Of a stretch of DNA of 64,000 nt, positions 8,735 through 17,495 are shown in pieces. Below the pieces are notes generated by a model. That model searched no databases, had not been told where the DNA came from, and saw nothing but the letters and a program-made list of their open reading frames with translations. The position numbers and the translations under genes are program-made. This DNA comes from Pseudoalteromonas piscicida (GTDB taxonomy: Bacteria; Pseudomonadota; Gammaproteobacteria; Enterobacterales; Alteromonadaceae), in contig NZ_CP011924.1 of assembly GCF_000238315.3 (NCBI RefSeq), positions 908,501 through 972,500 on the forward strand, given 5' to 3'. Position 1 is the stretch's first letter. Every line of letters begins with the position of its first letter.

Positions 8735-8743
8735 TGGTATAAT
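8735..8743 (+). promoter_or_regulatory. Extended -10 promoter for the TonB-dependent receptor gene
   Basis: TGGTATAAT is a perfect extended -10 element (TGnTATAAT). No good -35 hexamer is seen. Predicted start near 8750 gives a leader of about 115 bases, which includes a short inverted repeat TGAACC (8768-8773) / GGTTCA (8789-8794). Confidence 0.5.
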
Positions 8744-8865
8744 TTGTATGCGTTATGAACGATAACTTGAACCTTAAAAAGGTAATCGGGTTCATTTGTT
8801 TGGGGGTCTTTTTAATTCAGCTATACTGATAGTGCAATTGCATGATATAGCTCGGGATTCAAACT

Positions 8866-11106
8866 ATGCCACATCCAAATGTGCTGTTAAATACGATAAC
8901 ACTAACATTACTCTCAGTAGTTTCGATGGAAACGTCAGCACAAGTCGAAGAAGAAATCGAAGTCATTGAGGTATACGCTCAAAAAAGAAAGCAATCTATC
9001 AATGATGTTGCTATCGCTGTTAAACCCATATCCGGACAAGTCATCACTGACGCGGCACTGAAAGATACGACCGAACTGGGTAGTTTAGTTGCGAATGTAA
9101 AAATCAGTCAAAATGCAGCTGAGGGCACGCCTCCAGCGGTCAGCATTCGAGGTGTCGGACTTGTCGATTACAATACGGCCAACACTTCTCCGGTTGGGGT
9201 GTATTTAGATGGTATATCTGTTGGGTCTGCGAATAATCAAATCATTAACTTGTTTGATGTTGAGCAAGTAGAAGTATTGAAAGGTCCACAAGGTACACTT
9301 TTTGGTAGAAATACCACTGGGGGGGCAATTTTAGTGCGCACGGCGCGCCCAACAGATGGTAATTTTGCTTCTGTCAGCGTGGGGGTCGGATCGGATTCTT
9401 TAACAAGAGCACGTACGATGCTCAACTATAGCCTAGATCAAAATAGCGCGGTGCGACTTGCCGCGAGCCACAATAACTATGAGTACACAACGTATAACCT
9501 CCAGCCTGACGCTCCTGAGGCGTATATGGAACAAAATGATGTTCGACTAAGTTATTTTGGCGAGTTTGATAAGTTCAGTGTTTTTGTGAAATTAGATTAT
9601 GGTCATTGGAATGGACTGGTTCAGCCGGTCGGGAATATCGGATTATTCTCAAACCCTTTGGATGGTTCATTATGTTCTCCAGCACAAGCGGGTACTAGCA
9701 ACTGCGTTGATGCGCTTGGCTTTAATATAGGCAGTGACGATTTTTGGGCTGTGCGGGTCAATAATTATCAAAAACATCACAGTATAAGCAAAGGCGTTAC
9801 AACAGAGGTCGCGTATGCATTGGATGATCGGTCTCAACTTATTTATCTAGGAGCTTTCAATCGCTTAGATAGGATACATGGATTTAATTGTGATGGAAGT
9901 CCATTTTCATTATGTGAAGGTGAGTTAGGGCTTAAAAATGAAAAGCTGGTGAATGAGCTTAGGTTTGAGCAAAGTATGGAAACCGGCTTTCTAACGCTAG
10001 GCTTATTTCAACTAGAAGAGCGTATTTACCAAGATAATTTCAATGATTTATTACGTGATTTTAGAGGAACCCCTAATGGGGCAAGTGCAGCAACCTTTTT
10101 CTATGACAATGATATCAAAGTAAAATCAATGGCTTTGTTTGGTCAATATGAATATGAAATCAGTGAACATACTGATGTACTTGTAGGAGTAAGGTACAGC
10201 GATGAAAAGGTGAATTATGACTCTTTCTCTTACCTAAATGTACCGTTTGGAGATAACCTCGCTGGCATTTTAGTCCCTGCCTACGACATTGAGGGAAAAG
10301 AATCCGATAGTAATTTGTCTGGAAAAGTGTCAGTTATCCATAAAGTTAAACCGGATAAAAGCGTTTATTATAGTTTATCTAATGGTGTAAAAAGCGGCGG
10401 CTATAACGGTGGCTTCCTTATTTCGAAGGATGCCGCGATACAGGCAAGTTATGGCCCCGAAGAATTAATCGCTCATGAAATAGGAGCAAAGCTGTTATTT
10501 AATGAGCTTAAACTTCGTACAAATTTGGCCGCTTTTTACTATGATTATAAAGACCAACAGGTATTTATGAATCAGGCTTCAGAAGTACCTGGAGCACCGC
10601 CTTATCAGTTACTTGAAAACGTAGGTAAGTCAAAAATCTATGGTGCTGAGATAGAAAACACTTGGTATCTATCGGAGCAAACTCAGATAAGCTTGGATAT
10701 AGGGTATATACCTGAAGCTAACTTTGAGGAATTTATTGATCCAGTTGGTGTTGTATTGACCGACAACCGCTTACCGTTTACATCCGAATGGAATATCTCT
10801 GGACAAATAAATTATGCATTTAATTGGGATGAAGTTAGTATAAAAAGTAGAATAGCATTTGATTATCAAAGCGAATATTACTTTGACCAAAACGAATCTC
10901 TCTATGCTAAGCAGCCCAGTTATATGCTTTGGAATGCCAATCTACAGGTGGAGTATAGAGACTGGCAGTTAGGTATTTGGGGTAAAAATCTTTTAGATAA
11001 AGAGTATAGCCATCTTAAGTTTGACCTAAGTAGCTTTTTGGGAATATTGGAAGACTTTAAAGGTGAGGGAAGAAGGATAGGCATGGATGTAACATATCGC
11101 TTTTGA
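8866..11106 (+). CDS. TonB-dependent outer-membrane receptor
   Basis: A 746-residue precursor with a signal peptide ending near ETSAQ (about residue 25). The TonB box region lies around IEVIEVYAQKRKQS, followed by the plug domain with SIRGVG, VEVLKGPQGTLFGRNTTGG, and a 22-strand barrel ending in a C-terminal aromatic (VTYRF). The plug resembles the receptors associated with carbohydrate or complex organic uptake in Alteromonadales more than siderophore receptors, but I cannot fix a ligand. It stands alone, followed 104 bases later by a hybrid histidine kinase. Whether the two are functionally linked is unknown. Confidence 0.93.
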   Translation: MPHPNVLLNTITLTLLSVVSMETSAQVEEEIEVIEVYAQKRKQSINDVAIAVKPISGQVITDAALKDTTELGSLVANVKISQNAAEGTPPAVSIRGVGLVDYNTANTSPVGVYLDGISVGSANNQIINLFDVEQVEVLKGPQGTLFGRNTTGGAILVRTARPTDGNFASVSVGVGSDSLTRARTMLNYSLDQNSAVRLAASHNNYEYTTYNLQPDAPEAYMEQNDVRLSYFGEFDKFSVFVKLDYGHWNGLVQPVGNIGLFSNPLDGSLCSPAQAGTSNCVDALGFNIGSDDFWAVRVNNYQKHHSISKGVTTEVAYALDDRSQLIYLGAFNRLDRIHGFNCDGSPFSLCEGELGLKNEKLVNELRFEQSMETGFLTLGLFQLEERIYQDNFNDLLRDFRGTPNGASAATFFYDNDIKVKSMALFGQYEYEISEHTDVLVGVRYSDEKVNYDSFSYLNVPFGDNLAGILVPAYDIEGKESDSNLSGKVSVIHKVKPDKSVYYSLSNGVKSGGYNGGFLISKDAAIQASYGPEELIAHEIGAKLLFNELKLRTNLAAFYYDYKDQQVFMNQASEVPGAPPYQLLENVGKSKIYGAEIENTWYLSEQTQISLDIGYIPEANFEEFIDPVGVVLTDNRLPFTSEWNISGQINYAFNWDEVSIKSRIAFDYQSEYYFDQNESLYAKQPSYMLWNANLQVEYRDWQLGIWGKNLLDKEYSHLKFDLSSFLGILEDFKGEGRRIGMDVTYRF

Positions 11107-11210
11107 TTTTGTTTGAGCACTATATAGAGATAAGTCACCTGACTTGGGGGTAGAAAACTTGCAGATAAAATACCGAACCACAGGTAACTTTACTAGGGTA
11201 ACTGGCTAGA

Positions 11211-13892
11211 ATGCGTTTATTACTGATCATTTTCAGCATAATTCTGTTTTCTAGTTTCGCCTATGCAGATCAGACTGTGTTGAAATTGACGCAGCCTTGG
11301 CAATATCAAAATTTACATCACGTTGGAAAGGCTTATGAGGCAAGTTCCAGTACAAGGTTTCCTCAAAGCTGGGATGAGTTGAGTGCATGGGAATCTATTC
11401 ATGCGCCACTAAAGAAGAGAGCGCTGTTTTCTGGTCGTTATTTCTTGGTGACTAAAGTCAGAAATGAGACGCCGTTGAATGAATTTGTGCTCTATCCATA
11501 CAATACGGTATTGAGCAAAATTGAGTCGAGGATATATACACCAGAGACGGTCTTGCGAGTTTTTTCAGGGGGCAAGGTCGAAAATGAATTTGCATTTCAT
11601 TATGGTAACCAAGTCACGTTAGAACCAAACCAAGATTATTATATCGTTACGCTCTTCGAGAGTGATTTCTTTTACACCCCGGTAAAGTTGACCATTGAGC
11701 CTCTGAGAGACTTTCAGCAGGAGGTGGTCTATGAAAACCTTATCATGACGCTTTGTTTTGGTGTAGGCATTGTTCTTGGGCTTTATAACTTATTAATCTA
11801 CATCGGCTCTAAAGATATCACTCATTTTTATTACGCATTATTTACTTGCGTGTGGGTATTTGCGTGGAGCCATTTCTTTCATATTCCCGACGAGCTATTC
11901 GGGTTTTACTCTGCAAACTTACATTGGTTAGGTTTTGCGCTTGCGCCATTAACCAACGCGTTATTTTATATCCATCTTTTAAAACTCAAGGATGTTCATC
12001 CAAACTATGTGTCGATTTCTATCTGGCTCGGAGTGATAGCAGCGCTTGGACTACCGTTTTGTATTCTTTTCCCAGGTTTTGGCTTTATTTGGGCAACATT
12101 GGTAACGGGATTAGCGCTCTGTTTCGGACTATTTGTCGGTATTAAGCGCTGGGTTGAGGGCTTTAAGCCAGCTCGCTATTTTGTGATGGCATATATCGCA
12201 ATGGCGATCCCCAATATGGTGGGCAATTTAACTAACTTAAGTTTGCTGCCAGAATCGTCGAGTAACTTATATCTTTACGGTTTAATAGGTACTGCGCTTG
12301 ATGCATTACTGTTGGCTTTCGCGGTTGCGGACAAATTTAGAATTACCAGTGAAGAAAATATAGAACTAAACAAAAACCTTGAAGCAAAGGTGTTAAAACG
12401 TACTTATGAGTTAGAGCAGGTGGCCTCAGAGCTTAGAGATGCTAGTGAGGCAAAAAGTCGATTTTTGGCGAACATGAGCCATGAAATAAGAACACCAATG
12501 ACGTCAATTATTGGTTATGCCGATGGCATTATGCTCGGAGATATTAAGCCGCATGAGCGTAATCACGCAATCTCCGTTATTTTACAAAACTCGCGCCATG
12601 TACTTGGACTAATTAATGACATTTTGGATATGTCTAAAATTGAGGCTAATAAACTAGAAGTTGAGTTGGTGGAGTCAAACCTTTTTCAAGCAATTGCGCA
12701 TGTCGATTCGTTATTGGGTAAGCAAATTAGAGATAAAGGGCTTGAGTTTGCATTGAATTATCACTTTCCACTGCCTGATTTTGTGGTTATTGATCCCACT
12801 CGATTGCGGCAGATATTACTAAATCTCACATCTAACGCAATGAAGTTCACGACGGTTGGTAAAATCTCGATTGATGTGGCGTGTCAAAACGAGCGCCTTA
12901 TGATCACGGTACGAGATACCGGGATAGGAATGACAGCGGATGAGCAAAAAGAATTATTCAGTGCGTTTTATCAAGCCGACTCTTCCACATCAAGGAAATA
13001 TGGTGGGACAGGGCTTGGACTAAATATTTCCAAAAGCTTAGCGAGGAAGTTAGATGGTGATATTTCGGTAGAAAGTGAGGTAGGTTCAGGTACTGCCTTT
13101 ACTCTTACTGTTGGCCTATATACCACCGAGAAAACAAAGTGGGTGCAAAGTCTCGCTCAAATTGGCGATGTTCGTGAACAAGGCACAATACCTGATGAAA
13201 TAAATCAAGAGCTTAAAGGTGAAGTGTTATTAGCTGAAGATAACACAGACAATAGTAAGCTTATTAAGCGTATTTTAGAGCGTATGGGCTTATCTGTGAC
13301 GGCGGTTGAAAATGGTCAGCTAGCGGTACAGGCGGTACTAGATGGTGATTTCGATTTGATATTAATGGATATTCAAATGCCGGTAATGGATGGTGAGCAG
13401 GCGTTTAGCTTTATTCAGGCCACTGGCTGTAGCACACCTGTGATTGCATTAACTGCCAACACCATGCAGCATGAAATTGAGCGTTATTTAAAACTTGGAT
13501 TTAGTGATCATCTCGCAAAACCTATCGATAGAGTCGTATTCAGTCAAAAAATAGCCTATTATTTGGATATCCAAGTCGATGAGGAAGTTGATCTGCCTGA
13601 AGCCGAGTTTTATCAGTTAAAGCAACAGTATATTTCTGGGCTGCATGAGCAAATCATTCAGATCAAGAATCAAGCTAAGTATCAGGATTACGATGCGTTA
13701 GCAAAAACAGTTCACGCGATTAAAGGCACTGCTGCGATGTTTGATTGTATTGATATTCATAAAATCGCAAACGAGTTGGATGTTAAGCTGAAGAATAAAC
13801 AACTCGAGTGTGTAGAAGTACAGCTAACTGAATTACTTGGCGCAATGACAGCCGCTATTGAGTCAGAAAAGCAGCAAACCAAACAAGCTTAG
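11211..13892 (+). CDS. Hybrid sensor histidine kinase with 7TMR-DISM input, REC and Hpt domains
   Basis: An 893-residue membrane kinase. Order: signal peptide (about 1-19, ending FAYA), periplasmic 7TMR-DISMED2-type beta domain (about 30-160), seven-helix 7TMR-DISM region (about 175-375), short coiled coil, HisKA with phospho-acceptor His424 (NMSHEIRTPM), HATPase with N box (LLNLTSNAMKFT) and DTGIGM plus GGTGLGL boxes, a receiver with Asp720 (LILMDIQMPVMDG), and a C-terminal Hpt domain with His835 (VHAIKGTA). The full phosphorelay is therefore in one protein, and the output regulator must be elsewhere. The DISMED2 fold suggests sensing of carbohydrate-like or other small ligands. No response regulator is adjacent. 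Confidence 0.93.
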   Translation: MRLLLIIFSIILFSSFAYADQTVLKLTQPWQYQNLHHVGKAYEASSSTRFPQSWDELSAWESIHAPLKKRALFSGRYFLVTKVRNETPLNEFVLYPYNTVLSKIESRIYTPETVLRVFSGGKVENEFAFHYGNQVTLEPNQDYYIVTLFESDFFYTPVKLTIEPLRDFQQEVVYENLIMTLCFGVGIVLGLYNLLIYIGSKDITHFYYALFTCVWVFAWSHFFHIPDELFGFYSANLHWLGFALAPLTNALFYIHLLKLKDVHPNYVSISIWLGVIAALGLPFCILFPGFGFIWATLVTGLALCFGLFVGIKRWVEGFKPARYFVMAYIAMAIPNMVGNLTNLSLLPESSSNLYLYGLIGTALDALLLAFAVADKFRITSEENIELNKNLEAKVLKRTYELEQVASELRDASEAKSRFLANMSHEIRTPMTSIIGYADGIMLGDIKPHERNHAISVILQNSRHVLGLINDILDMSKIEANKLEVELVESNLFQAIAHVDSLLGKQIRDKGLEFALNYHFPLPDFVVIDPTRLRQILLNLTSNAMKFTTVGKISIDVACQNERLMITVRDTGIGMTADEQKELFSAFYQADSSTSRKYGGTGLGLNISKSLARKLDGDISVESEVGSGTAFTLTVGLYTTEKTKWVQSLAQIGDVREQGTIPDEINQELKGEVLLAEDNTDNSKLIKRILERMGLSVTAVENGQLAVQAVLDGDFDLILMDIQMPVMDGEQAFSFIQATGCSTPVIALTANTMQHEIERYLKLGFSDHLAKPIDRVVFSQKIAYYLDIQVDEEVDLPEAEFYQLKQQYISGLHEQIIQIKNQAKYQDYDALAKTVHAIKGTAAMFDCIDIHKIANELDVKLKNKQLECVEVQLTELLGAMTAAIESEKQQTKQA

Positions 13893-13956
13893 TTTTCTAC
13901 GCCTTATAAATATTTACAGCGGATAGAGTGACCGTTCAAGGATGCCATAAAACACT

Positions 13957-14793
13957 TTATCTTAATGGCTGCAGACTATAGATTTGAGTTTTACTTAAGT
14001 TAGGGAAATCCTCCCGCTGCTTATAGTTAGCATATAGATTGGAAAATATGGTGGTTTTGGATAGTTTATCTAGGCTTGCAATAAATAAACGTCCACTGTT
14101 TTTGTCTCCCGATATTACACTGCTTTTACAGCACTGCTGAAATGAGGAAATAAGCGTTCTGATAGTATTCTTGTTGCCCATATCCTGTAGTGCAATTTCT
14201 GCTTCTATAAAGAATGCAACTCCACTCCAATAGACTCTTTGTTGCGCGTTTAATGACCACATATGTTCGCTCACTCTTTTAAGTGACCCTTTATTCATTA
14301 GCGTATTTTTTGCGCCTCGGCTGAGCCCTGAAATTAATCTTGTATGAAACTCCCCAACATTAAAAATATTGTTCTCTAGCATAATGACATTTTGTAAATA
14401 GGTAGCAAGTCCCTCTGCAAGCCAGAAATCTGAGTGGTCAAGCAAAGGATGATAAAGGTGAGCAATTTCATGGTACAAGGTCCAATCTTTAATCAGCACT
14501 CGGCTTGAGGTAAATCGTTTGATTTGGAGTAGAATAGCATCGGGTTTGCCACGCTGAACCGTGCCCCATGGCACTGGCTCAGATGCGAATAAGCTCGGTT
14601 CAATAATAAATGGAAGTGTTTGCTGTTGCAGTGCTCCCAAGGAAGACTCTGTTGCTTCAACACCGCGTTCTAGCCAAGTTTCTACATGTTGTCGATCACT
14701 GCTATTTATCCAGCCCTTATATTCGATTTCAATTTCGGTTGCCTGTGTAGCGACAATTAAATTGAACGACAGTATTAGCATTAATAATTTCAT
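13957..14793 (-). CDS. Secreted zinc metallopeptidase-like protein (HExxH...E)
   Basis: A 278-residue protein with a signal peptide ending near ATQAT (about residue 19). It has HEIAH (His108, Glu109, His112) followed 15 residues later by WLAEGLATY (Glu127), the gluzincin arrangement for a zinc site, as in aminopeptidase-like secreted proteins. The remainder, including YWSGVAFFIEAEIAL, is helical as in the C-terminal lobe of such enzymes. It is convergent with the hybrid kinase and divergent from the small secreted protein at 14928. Substrate unknown. The motif is clear, the family name is not. Confidence 0.72.
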   Translation of the reverse strand: MKLLMLILSFNLIVATQATEIEIEYKGWINSSDRQHVETWLERGVEATESSLGALQQQTLPFIIEPSLFASEPVPWGTVQRGKPDAILLQIKRFTSSRVLIKDWTLYHEIAHLYHPLLDHSDFWLAEGLATYLQNVIMLENNIFNVGEFHTRLISGLSRGAKNTLMNKGSLKRVSEHMWSLNAQQRVYWSGVAFFIEAEIALQDMGNKNTIRTLISSFQQCCKSSVISGDKNSGRLFIASLDKLSKTTIFSNLYANYKQREDFPNLSKTQIYSLQPLR

Positions 14794-14927
14794 TATTTTC
14801 TCTACAAAGGTTACTTCGTAAATAGACCTGAGAACGCATCATTTCATTCTTGATATTGAGATTATCTCAACTGACCTCGTTGGATGATTATGTAAAACTG
14901 AATAAAACAACGTTAAAAGGAAATAAG

Positions 14928-15317
14928 ATGAAAGTCACCGCACTTAGTTTATTGTTATTGAGTCCTGTTGCTTTGGCAAACCCACTTTTAGGTACTTGGG
15001 AGTTTGTTGAGGGAAAATATGCCACCACAGATGGCATTGTATCAGCGAAAGCGCCGAGCTTGACGTCGATAAAGTTAATTACTGAGGCTCACCACAGCTA
15101 CATTACGCAAAGCGAAGGAAAGTTTAAATACGCTGGTGGGGGGAGTTACAAAATAGAGGGAGATAGATTTATCGAAACCTATGAATATGGAAATGTTACT
15201 ACTTTACTCGGTCGAACGATGTCATTCAGCTACAAGATTGATGGTAATTTATGGCATCATGAACTGTATGAAGATGGTAAGTTTGTCGAGAAGGAAGTAT
15301 GGAAAAAAGTTCAGTGA
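14928..15317 (+). CDS. Small secreted lipocalin-like protein
   Basis: A 129-residue protein. I place the start at the ATG at 14928, preceded by AAAGGAAATAAG, because the residues after it form a signal peptide (LSLLLLSPVALA) and the longer frame from 14850 adds hydrophilic, non-conserved sequence. The mature part begins NPLLGTWEFVEG and consists of predicted beta strands (SFSYKIDGNLWHHEL, VEKEVWKKV), as in small lipocalin-like domain proteins that begin with an LxGxW motif. It overlaps the next gene by 19 bases, so the two are probably translated together. Ligand unknown. Confidence 0.75.
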   Translation: MKVTALSLLLLSPVALANPLLGTWEFVEGKYATTDGIVSAKAPSLTSIKLITEAHHSYITQSEGKFKYAGGGSYKIEGDRFIETYEYGNVTTLLGRTMSFSYKIDGNLWHHELYEDGKFVEKEVWKKVQ

Positions 15318-16291
15318 TCCCAAAGAAGATGCGTTATATCAGTCACGCATCTTCTCAGCTTCAAATCCAATATACCGAAACACCAGCATTGAGTGCAAAG
15401 CAAGTGCTAATCAAAGTGCATGCATTTGGGGTTAATAGAGCAGACATTTTGCAAAAACAGGGGAAATATCCTGCGCCAGAAGGCGATAGTGAGATTTTGG
15501 GTCTGGAAGTGTCTGGAACGATAGTTCAAGTAGCGTCTCCTGAGCTTGAACATTTACTTGGTGATCAAGTGTTCTGTTTAACCTCTGGCGGTGGCTATGC
15601 TGAGTACGTGGTTGCACAAAGTGAATTACTCATGCCGTTAACCGAAGGCTTGTCGTTGAGCTATGCGGCAGGCTTAGCTGAAGTATATCTTACGGCCTAT
15701 GATGCGATTGTACGAACAGGGCAGCTAAATTCTAATGGGATTTTACTATGCCATGGTGGCGCTTCGGGTGTTGGCAGTGCTGCCATAAGGATTGCAAAAA
15801 GGCTTGGTGCAACGGTCATTACTACCCAAAGTAGCAAGGAAAAGGCCGAGTACGCAAAGTCTCTGGGTGCAGATCACACGATTAATTATTTAGACAGTGA
15901 CTTTGCTGAAGAAATGAAAAAACTTGGTTTGAAAGCAAATGTCATTCTTGATCCAGTTGGCGGTGAATACCTCAGAGCGAACCTAAGAGTTGCAGCAATG
16001 GATTGTCACTGTGTGATGCTCGCAATGCTAGGCGGAAGATATACAGAGCTAGACTTTGCCAAGTTACTCGCGAAAAGATTTAACTTGCATGGAAGTACGT
16101 TAAGAAATCGCTCCTTGAGCTATAAAAAGGAATTAGTGAAAGATTTTCTGAATGAGTTTGGCTCGGACCTGTCGGATCAGACGATGAAGATACCAATATA
16201 TAAGGAGTTATATTGGGGTGAAATTGAGCAAGCCCACGATATTCTCGAACACAACCAGAATCTCGGGAAGGTGATAGTTAGAGTTAGTTGA
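15299..16291 (+). CDS. NAD(P)H:quinone oxidoreductase, zinc-free MDR (PIG3-like) family
   Basis: A 330-residue medium-chain dehydrogenase/reductase. It shows HAFGVNRADILQKQGKYP near the N-terminus, the NADPH-binding Rossmann motif HGGASGVGSAAIRIAKRLGA (about residues 150-170), and a C-terminal ARKRFNLHGSTLRNRS-like region (AKRFNLHGSTLRNRS) seen in the PIG3/TIGR02824 group. The cysteine and histidine zinc ligands of alcohol dehydrogenases are absent, which fits quinone reductases. The gene overlaps the preceding secreted-protein gene by 19 bases. Start is uncertain between 15299, with AAGGA close upstream, and the ATG at 15329, which gives the more typical MRYI N-terminus. Confidence 0.9.
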   Translation: MEKSSVIPKKMRYISHASSQLQIQYTETPALSAKQVLIKVHAFGVNRADILQKQGKYPAPEGDSEILGLEVSGTIVQVASPELEHLLGDQVFCLTSGGGYAEYVVAQSELLMPLTEGLSLSYAAGLAEVYLTAYDAIVRTGQLNSNGILLCHGGASGVGSAAIRIAKRLGATVITTQSSKEKAEYAKSLGADHTINYLDSDFAEEMKKLGLKANVILDPVGGEYLRANLRVAAMDCHCVMLAMLGGRYTELDFAKLLAKRFNLHGSTLRNRSLSYKKELVKDFLNEFGSDLSDQTMKIPIYKELYWGEIEQAHDILEHNQNLGKVIVRVS

Positions 16292-16349
16292 CTGTTTATT
16301 TATACAGTTGCTATTCTATCACTTCTTAGTGATTCGAGGAGTGAATATT

Positions 16350-16778
16350 TTGACGTTCAAAATTGAAGAGAAAGTACCTTGCCCAGAGGAATATTGTGAT
16401 TTGCGAATAGCCGCTGGATTATCTGCAAAATCTCTAGAAGCAGCCACAAGGGGACTACCTAACTCATTATACGGGATCGCAATTCGACATAACAAACAAC
16501 TTGTGGCAATGGGCCGGGTGGTTGGAGACGGAGGTTGCAATTTTGAAGTTGTCGATGTTGCCGTCAATCCACTTTATCAAGGGCAGGGATTAGGGCGTAC
16601 AGTAATGGAATATATTGATGGTTACTTAGCAGCAAATGTTTTGCCGGGCTCTTATGTTTCAATGATTGCGGACGAGCCTGCTTTTTATGAAAAGCTGGGT
16701 TACCGCCTTGTATCTCCAGCGAGTCAAGGAATGACAAAGAAGTTCACAGTAGACCCCATTAAAAGCACTAACATTTGA
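16350..16778 (+). CDS. GNAT family N-acetyltransferase
   Basis: A 142-residue protein if read from the TTG at 16350, which has GAGGAG eight bases upstream; a longer frame from 16308 would add a hydrophobic stretch that other members of this subgroup do not need. It has the acetyl-CoA loop QGQGLGRTVMEYI (motif A) preceded by the strand VVDVAVNPLY, and a late FYEKLGYRLV segment, all standard for GNAT enzymes. N-terminal LPNSLYGIAIRHN resembles a widespread small subgroup of unknown substrate. It follows the quinone oxidoreductase by 58 bases on the same strand. Confidence 0.88.
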   Translation: MTFKIEEKVPCPEEYCDLRIAAGLSAKSLEAATRGLPNSLYGIAIRHNKQLVAMGRVVGDGGCNFEVVDVAVNPLYQGQGLGRTVMEYIDGYLAANVLPGSYVSMIADEPAFYEKLGYRLVSPASQGMTKKFTVDPIKSTNI

Positions 16779-16851
16779 ATTCTCAACTTTTTTCTTGGCT
16801 GATAAGAAATAGCGAAAGGTGTTACTTCTAGGTATAGATAACTTTTGACGG

Positions 16852-16914
16852 GGTACAACCGAGTGGATCCGAATTATCGACCTTTGGCGCGGGTTATAGA
16901 GAGTAGGTAGTGCT
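16852..16914 (-). pseudogene. Decayed tRNA-Val remnant
   Basis: The stretch starts GGTACAACCGAGTGGAT, identical to the 3' end and T arm of the adjacent tRNA-Val genes, then diverges through the T loop and variable region, and regains identity at AGGTAGTGCT (16905-16914), part of the anticodon stem and D-stem side. It lies about 92 bases from the last intact copy, close to the 88-bp array period, so it looks like a sixth, degenerate unit at the distal end of the tRNA operon. The D arm and 5' acceptor strand are gone. Confidence 0.7.
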
Positions 16915-16942
16915 TTTTCTTTATTTGAATTAGATCTAAGGT

Positions 16943-17019
16943 TGGTACAACCGAGTGGATTCGAACCACCGACCCCTACCATGTCAAGGTAGTGCTCTAA
17001 CCAACTGAGCTACGGTTGT
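16943..17019 (-). tRNA. tRNA-Val (GAC), array copy 5 in transcription order
   Basis: 77 bases with encoded CCA. Acceptor ACAACCG pairs with CGGTTGT throughout (A3-U70), anticodon loop TTGACAT gives anticodon GAC, D arm and T arm are canonical. This is the last intact gene of the minus-strand array. Confidence 0.97.
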
Positions 17020-17030
17020 ATTATAAGATT

Positions 17031-17107
17031 TGGTACGACCGAGTGGATTCGAACCACCGACCCCTACCATGTCAAGGTAGTGCTCTAACCAACTGAGCTA
17101 CGGTTGT
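17031..17107 (-). tRNA. tRNA-Val (GAC), array copy 4, with A3-C70 mismatch
   Basis: 77 bases with encoded CCA and anticodon GAC. The 5' acceptor strand is ACAACCG but the 3' strand is CGGTCGT, so position 3-70 is A opposite C. All other arms are intact. Spacer to the next copy is the same 11 bases throughout the array. Confidence 0.95.
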
Positions 17108-17118
17108 ATTATAAGATT

Positions 17119-17195
17119 TGGTACGACCGAGTGGATTCGAACCACCGACCCCTACCATGTCAAGGTAGTGCTCTAACCAACTGAGCTACGGTTGT
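17119..17195 (-). tRNA. tRNA-Val (GAC), array copy 3, with A3-C70 mismatch
   Basis: Identical to its neighbours at 17031 and 17207: acceptor ACAACCG against CGGTCGT leaves A3 opposite C70. Anticodon GAC, CCA encoded. Confidence 0.95.
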
Positions 17196-17206
17196 ATTAT
17201 AAGATT

Positions 17207-17283
17207 TGGTACGACCGAGTGGATTCGAACCACCGACCCCTACCATGTCAAGGTAGTGCTCTAACCAACTGAGCTACGGTTGT
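17207..17283 (-). tRNA. tRNA-Val (GAC), array copy 2, with A3-C70 mismatch
   Basis: Same 77-base sequence as copies 3 and 4, with A3 opposite C70 in the acceptor stem. Anticodon GAC, CCA encoded, 88-bp period maintained. Confidence 0.95.
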
Positions 17284-17294
17284 ATTATAAGATT

Positions 17295-17371
17295 TGGTAC
17301 GACCGAGTGGATTCGAACCACCGACCCCTACCATGTCAAGGTAGTGCTCTAACCAACTGAGCTACGGTCGT
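17295..17371 (-). tRNA. tRNA-Val (GAC), array copy 1 (promoter-proximal)
   Basis: 77 bases with encoded CCA. Acceptor ACGACCG pairs fully with CGGTCGT (G3-C70). Anticodon GAC. It is the first gene of the operon, about 10 bases from the predicted transcription start. Confidence 0.97.
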
Positions 17372-17387
17372 ACAATAACATTTTCTT

Positions 17388-17417
17388 ATTAATTGTTTTC
17401 AGGTCTGTGCCTGTCAA
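17388..17417 (-). promoter_or_regulatory. Promoter of the tRNA-Val operon
   Basis: On the minus strand a consensus -35 TTGACA (17417-17412) is followed after 18 bases by ATTAAT (17393-17388) as -10. This places the start about 10 bases before the first tRNA. The -35 is perfect, the -10 is weaker. Confidence 0.6.
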
Positions 17418-17495
17418 CGCGTTGTAATATATAGTGACTCAGCTAACGGATCAAGCGGCTTTAAGTAATTTTTTGATTGTTTGCCTTTTTTTTGT

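Noticed and set aside
16943..17371. A regular 88-bp repeat series that might be taken for a CRISPR array or satellite.
   Set aside because: Each unit is a complete 77-base tRNA-Val with arms, GAC anticodon and encoded CCA, with an identical 11-base spacer; CRISPR spacers would differ.
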